This document shows, one piece after another, positions 63,278 to 64,000 of a stretch of DNA of 64,000 nucleotides. Position numbers and translations under genes: made by a program. The DNA lies in the NCBI RefSeq assembly GCF_021347895.1, contig NC_067118.1:39111755-39175754 (forward strand), given 5' to 3'. The DNA comes from Acanthochromis polyacanthus (taxonomy: Eukaryota > Chordata > Actinopteri > Pomacentridae). The notes beneath the pieces were generated by a model. That model did no database searches. It saw only the letters and a list, made by a program, of their open reading frames with translations, and was not told the DNA's origin. How positions within the stretch are numbered: position 1 is the first letter of the stretch; each line of letters starts with the position of its first letter.

Positions 63278-64000
63278 GTTTTAAGCGGAGCGTGTTTATT
63301 GTGCAAGTTAGATTCATACTTTGGGTTCCTGTCAATACATCTACTGACTTAGCAAATTCTTTCTGTTCTGTATGCAATATTTATTTGTGTTTATATTTCT
63401 TTTTGCTTTTCCAACAAAGTAGCGCTCCCTAGTTTGACATAGAGAGCCAAGGCTGAACAGTGTTATATGTTGGTGAATCCACATGCATGCTTCAACTCTT
63501 TGTGCTGGTGGTGAACTGAATTTGTGTGCATAACTGGGGATTTTGATTGGCAAAATCCTCAACAGCAGCCCCTCAGTAGATTCAAAATGTTGTTTTGGGG
63601 AAGAACCACAATCCAAGATCTGAATCACAATTGTCCCCACAGACTTAGCTGAAGTCATGTGATCACATGACCAGTTTTATCTGTGGCTCCCTGGATATTA
63701 AGCCTGCCACAACAACTTCAAGATTCAAGGCCCAAGTCACTCTCTGCATCCTTTTTATTTAATGTTCTGACTGGAACTGATAGTTTGTAAATGAGCCGCT
63801 TTGGAACTTCTTCAACGGTGTTGGTCCGCTCTGCGCTATTTTTCATCCACCAATCTGTATTCTGTTTATAAAATAAGTTACACCTTCAAGATGTATGGTG
63901 TCCTAATAGTGTCACGTCTAATCATGCCTTTGCTTATTTCAGGCAGAGTATGAAAGGTTGGACATGGCTGTTTTTTACTTGGCTCACAGTGGGCCTTTAC
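63278..64000. other. Right edge, nothing recognised
   Basis: Unique-looking sequence. At 63939-63944 an ATTTCAG-like acceptor is followed by an open stretch to the window end (AEYERLDMAVFY in one frame). It is too short to call an exon. Confidence 0.4.

Noticed and set aside
62945..63352. 135-codon frame with VPFGVYDLDL twice
   Set aside because: The repeat in the peptide only mirrors the 147-bp DNA duplication of the mobile-element-like unit. No start context or known domain.
63939..64000. Acceptor-like ATTTCAG followed by an open stretch at the right edge
   Set aside because: Only about 60 bp are visible, no protein family is recognised, and a lone AG after T-rich DNA is common by chance.

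Overview
This is a window of vertebrate nuclear DNA, almost certainly from a teleost fish and plausibly a percomorph. It has split genes with GT/AG introns and a long 3' UTR with an AATAAA signal. Its interspersed repeats are typical of fish: piggyBac-like MITEs with TTAA targets, hAT MITEs, Tc1/mariner relics, and L2-type LINE and tRNA/L2-type SINE tails. There is no bacterial-style gene organisation, operon or CRISPR array.

The only protein-coding gene I can support is the 3' two-thirds of RERE (arginine-glutamic acid dipeptide repeats protein, atrophin-2 family) on the + strand. Positions 1-9011 are intron. Eleven coding exons between 9012 and 18458 join in frame to 3411 nt (1136 codons plus TAG). 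They start in the last helix of the SANT domain and continue through the GATA-type zinc finger, the proline-rich atrophin region, the Arg-Glu coiled-coil blocks, the His-rich segment and the conserved C terminus. The 3' UTR runs from 18459 to about 20566. The ELM2/BAH and most of the SANT exons must lie left of the window. Whether this is the rerea or rereb duplicate cannot be decided here.

RERE introns are the main landing site for repeats in the left third. A piggyBac-like MITE sits in the upstream intron (3606-4148) and another in the intron at 13840-15618. Almost the whole last intron (16037-18424) is one 2.29-kb nonautonomous hAT element (16066-18352) that carries a 41-bp minisatellite.

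From about 20.57 kb to the end I find no convincing protein-coding gene. This 43-kb stretch mixes presumed single-copy DNA, including several GC-rich, homeodomain/POU/GATA-motif-rich blocks that look like candidate regulatory elements, with transposon relics. The relics are five more piggyBac-like MITEs, a nest of Tc1-like transposase remains and a LINE fragment (23.5-26 kb), another Tc1-like relic (29.8-30.7 kb), hAT-like relics (31.7 and 58.8 kb), a higher-order CCAA-type satellite (36.1-37.0 kb), a Tigger/pogo-like relic (50.5-51.35 kb), a short mariner-like element (59.76-60.23 kb), a Mutator-like MITE with a perfect 9-bp target duplication and a telomere-like core (61.5-61.85 kb), and an unclassified element with ATCCCCCGCC inverted ends and an internal direct duplication (62.8-63.3 kb).

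I found no new protein system. The most unusual structures are the telomere-like-core MITE, the hAT element that fills the last RERE intron, and the conserved long hairpin inside the piggyBac-like MITE family.
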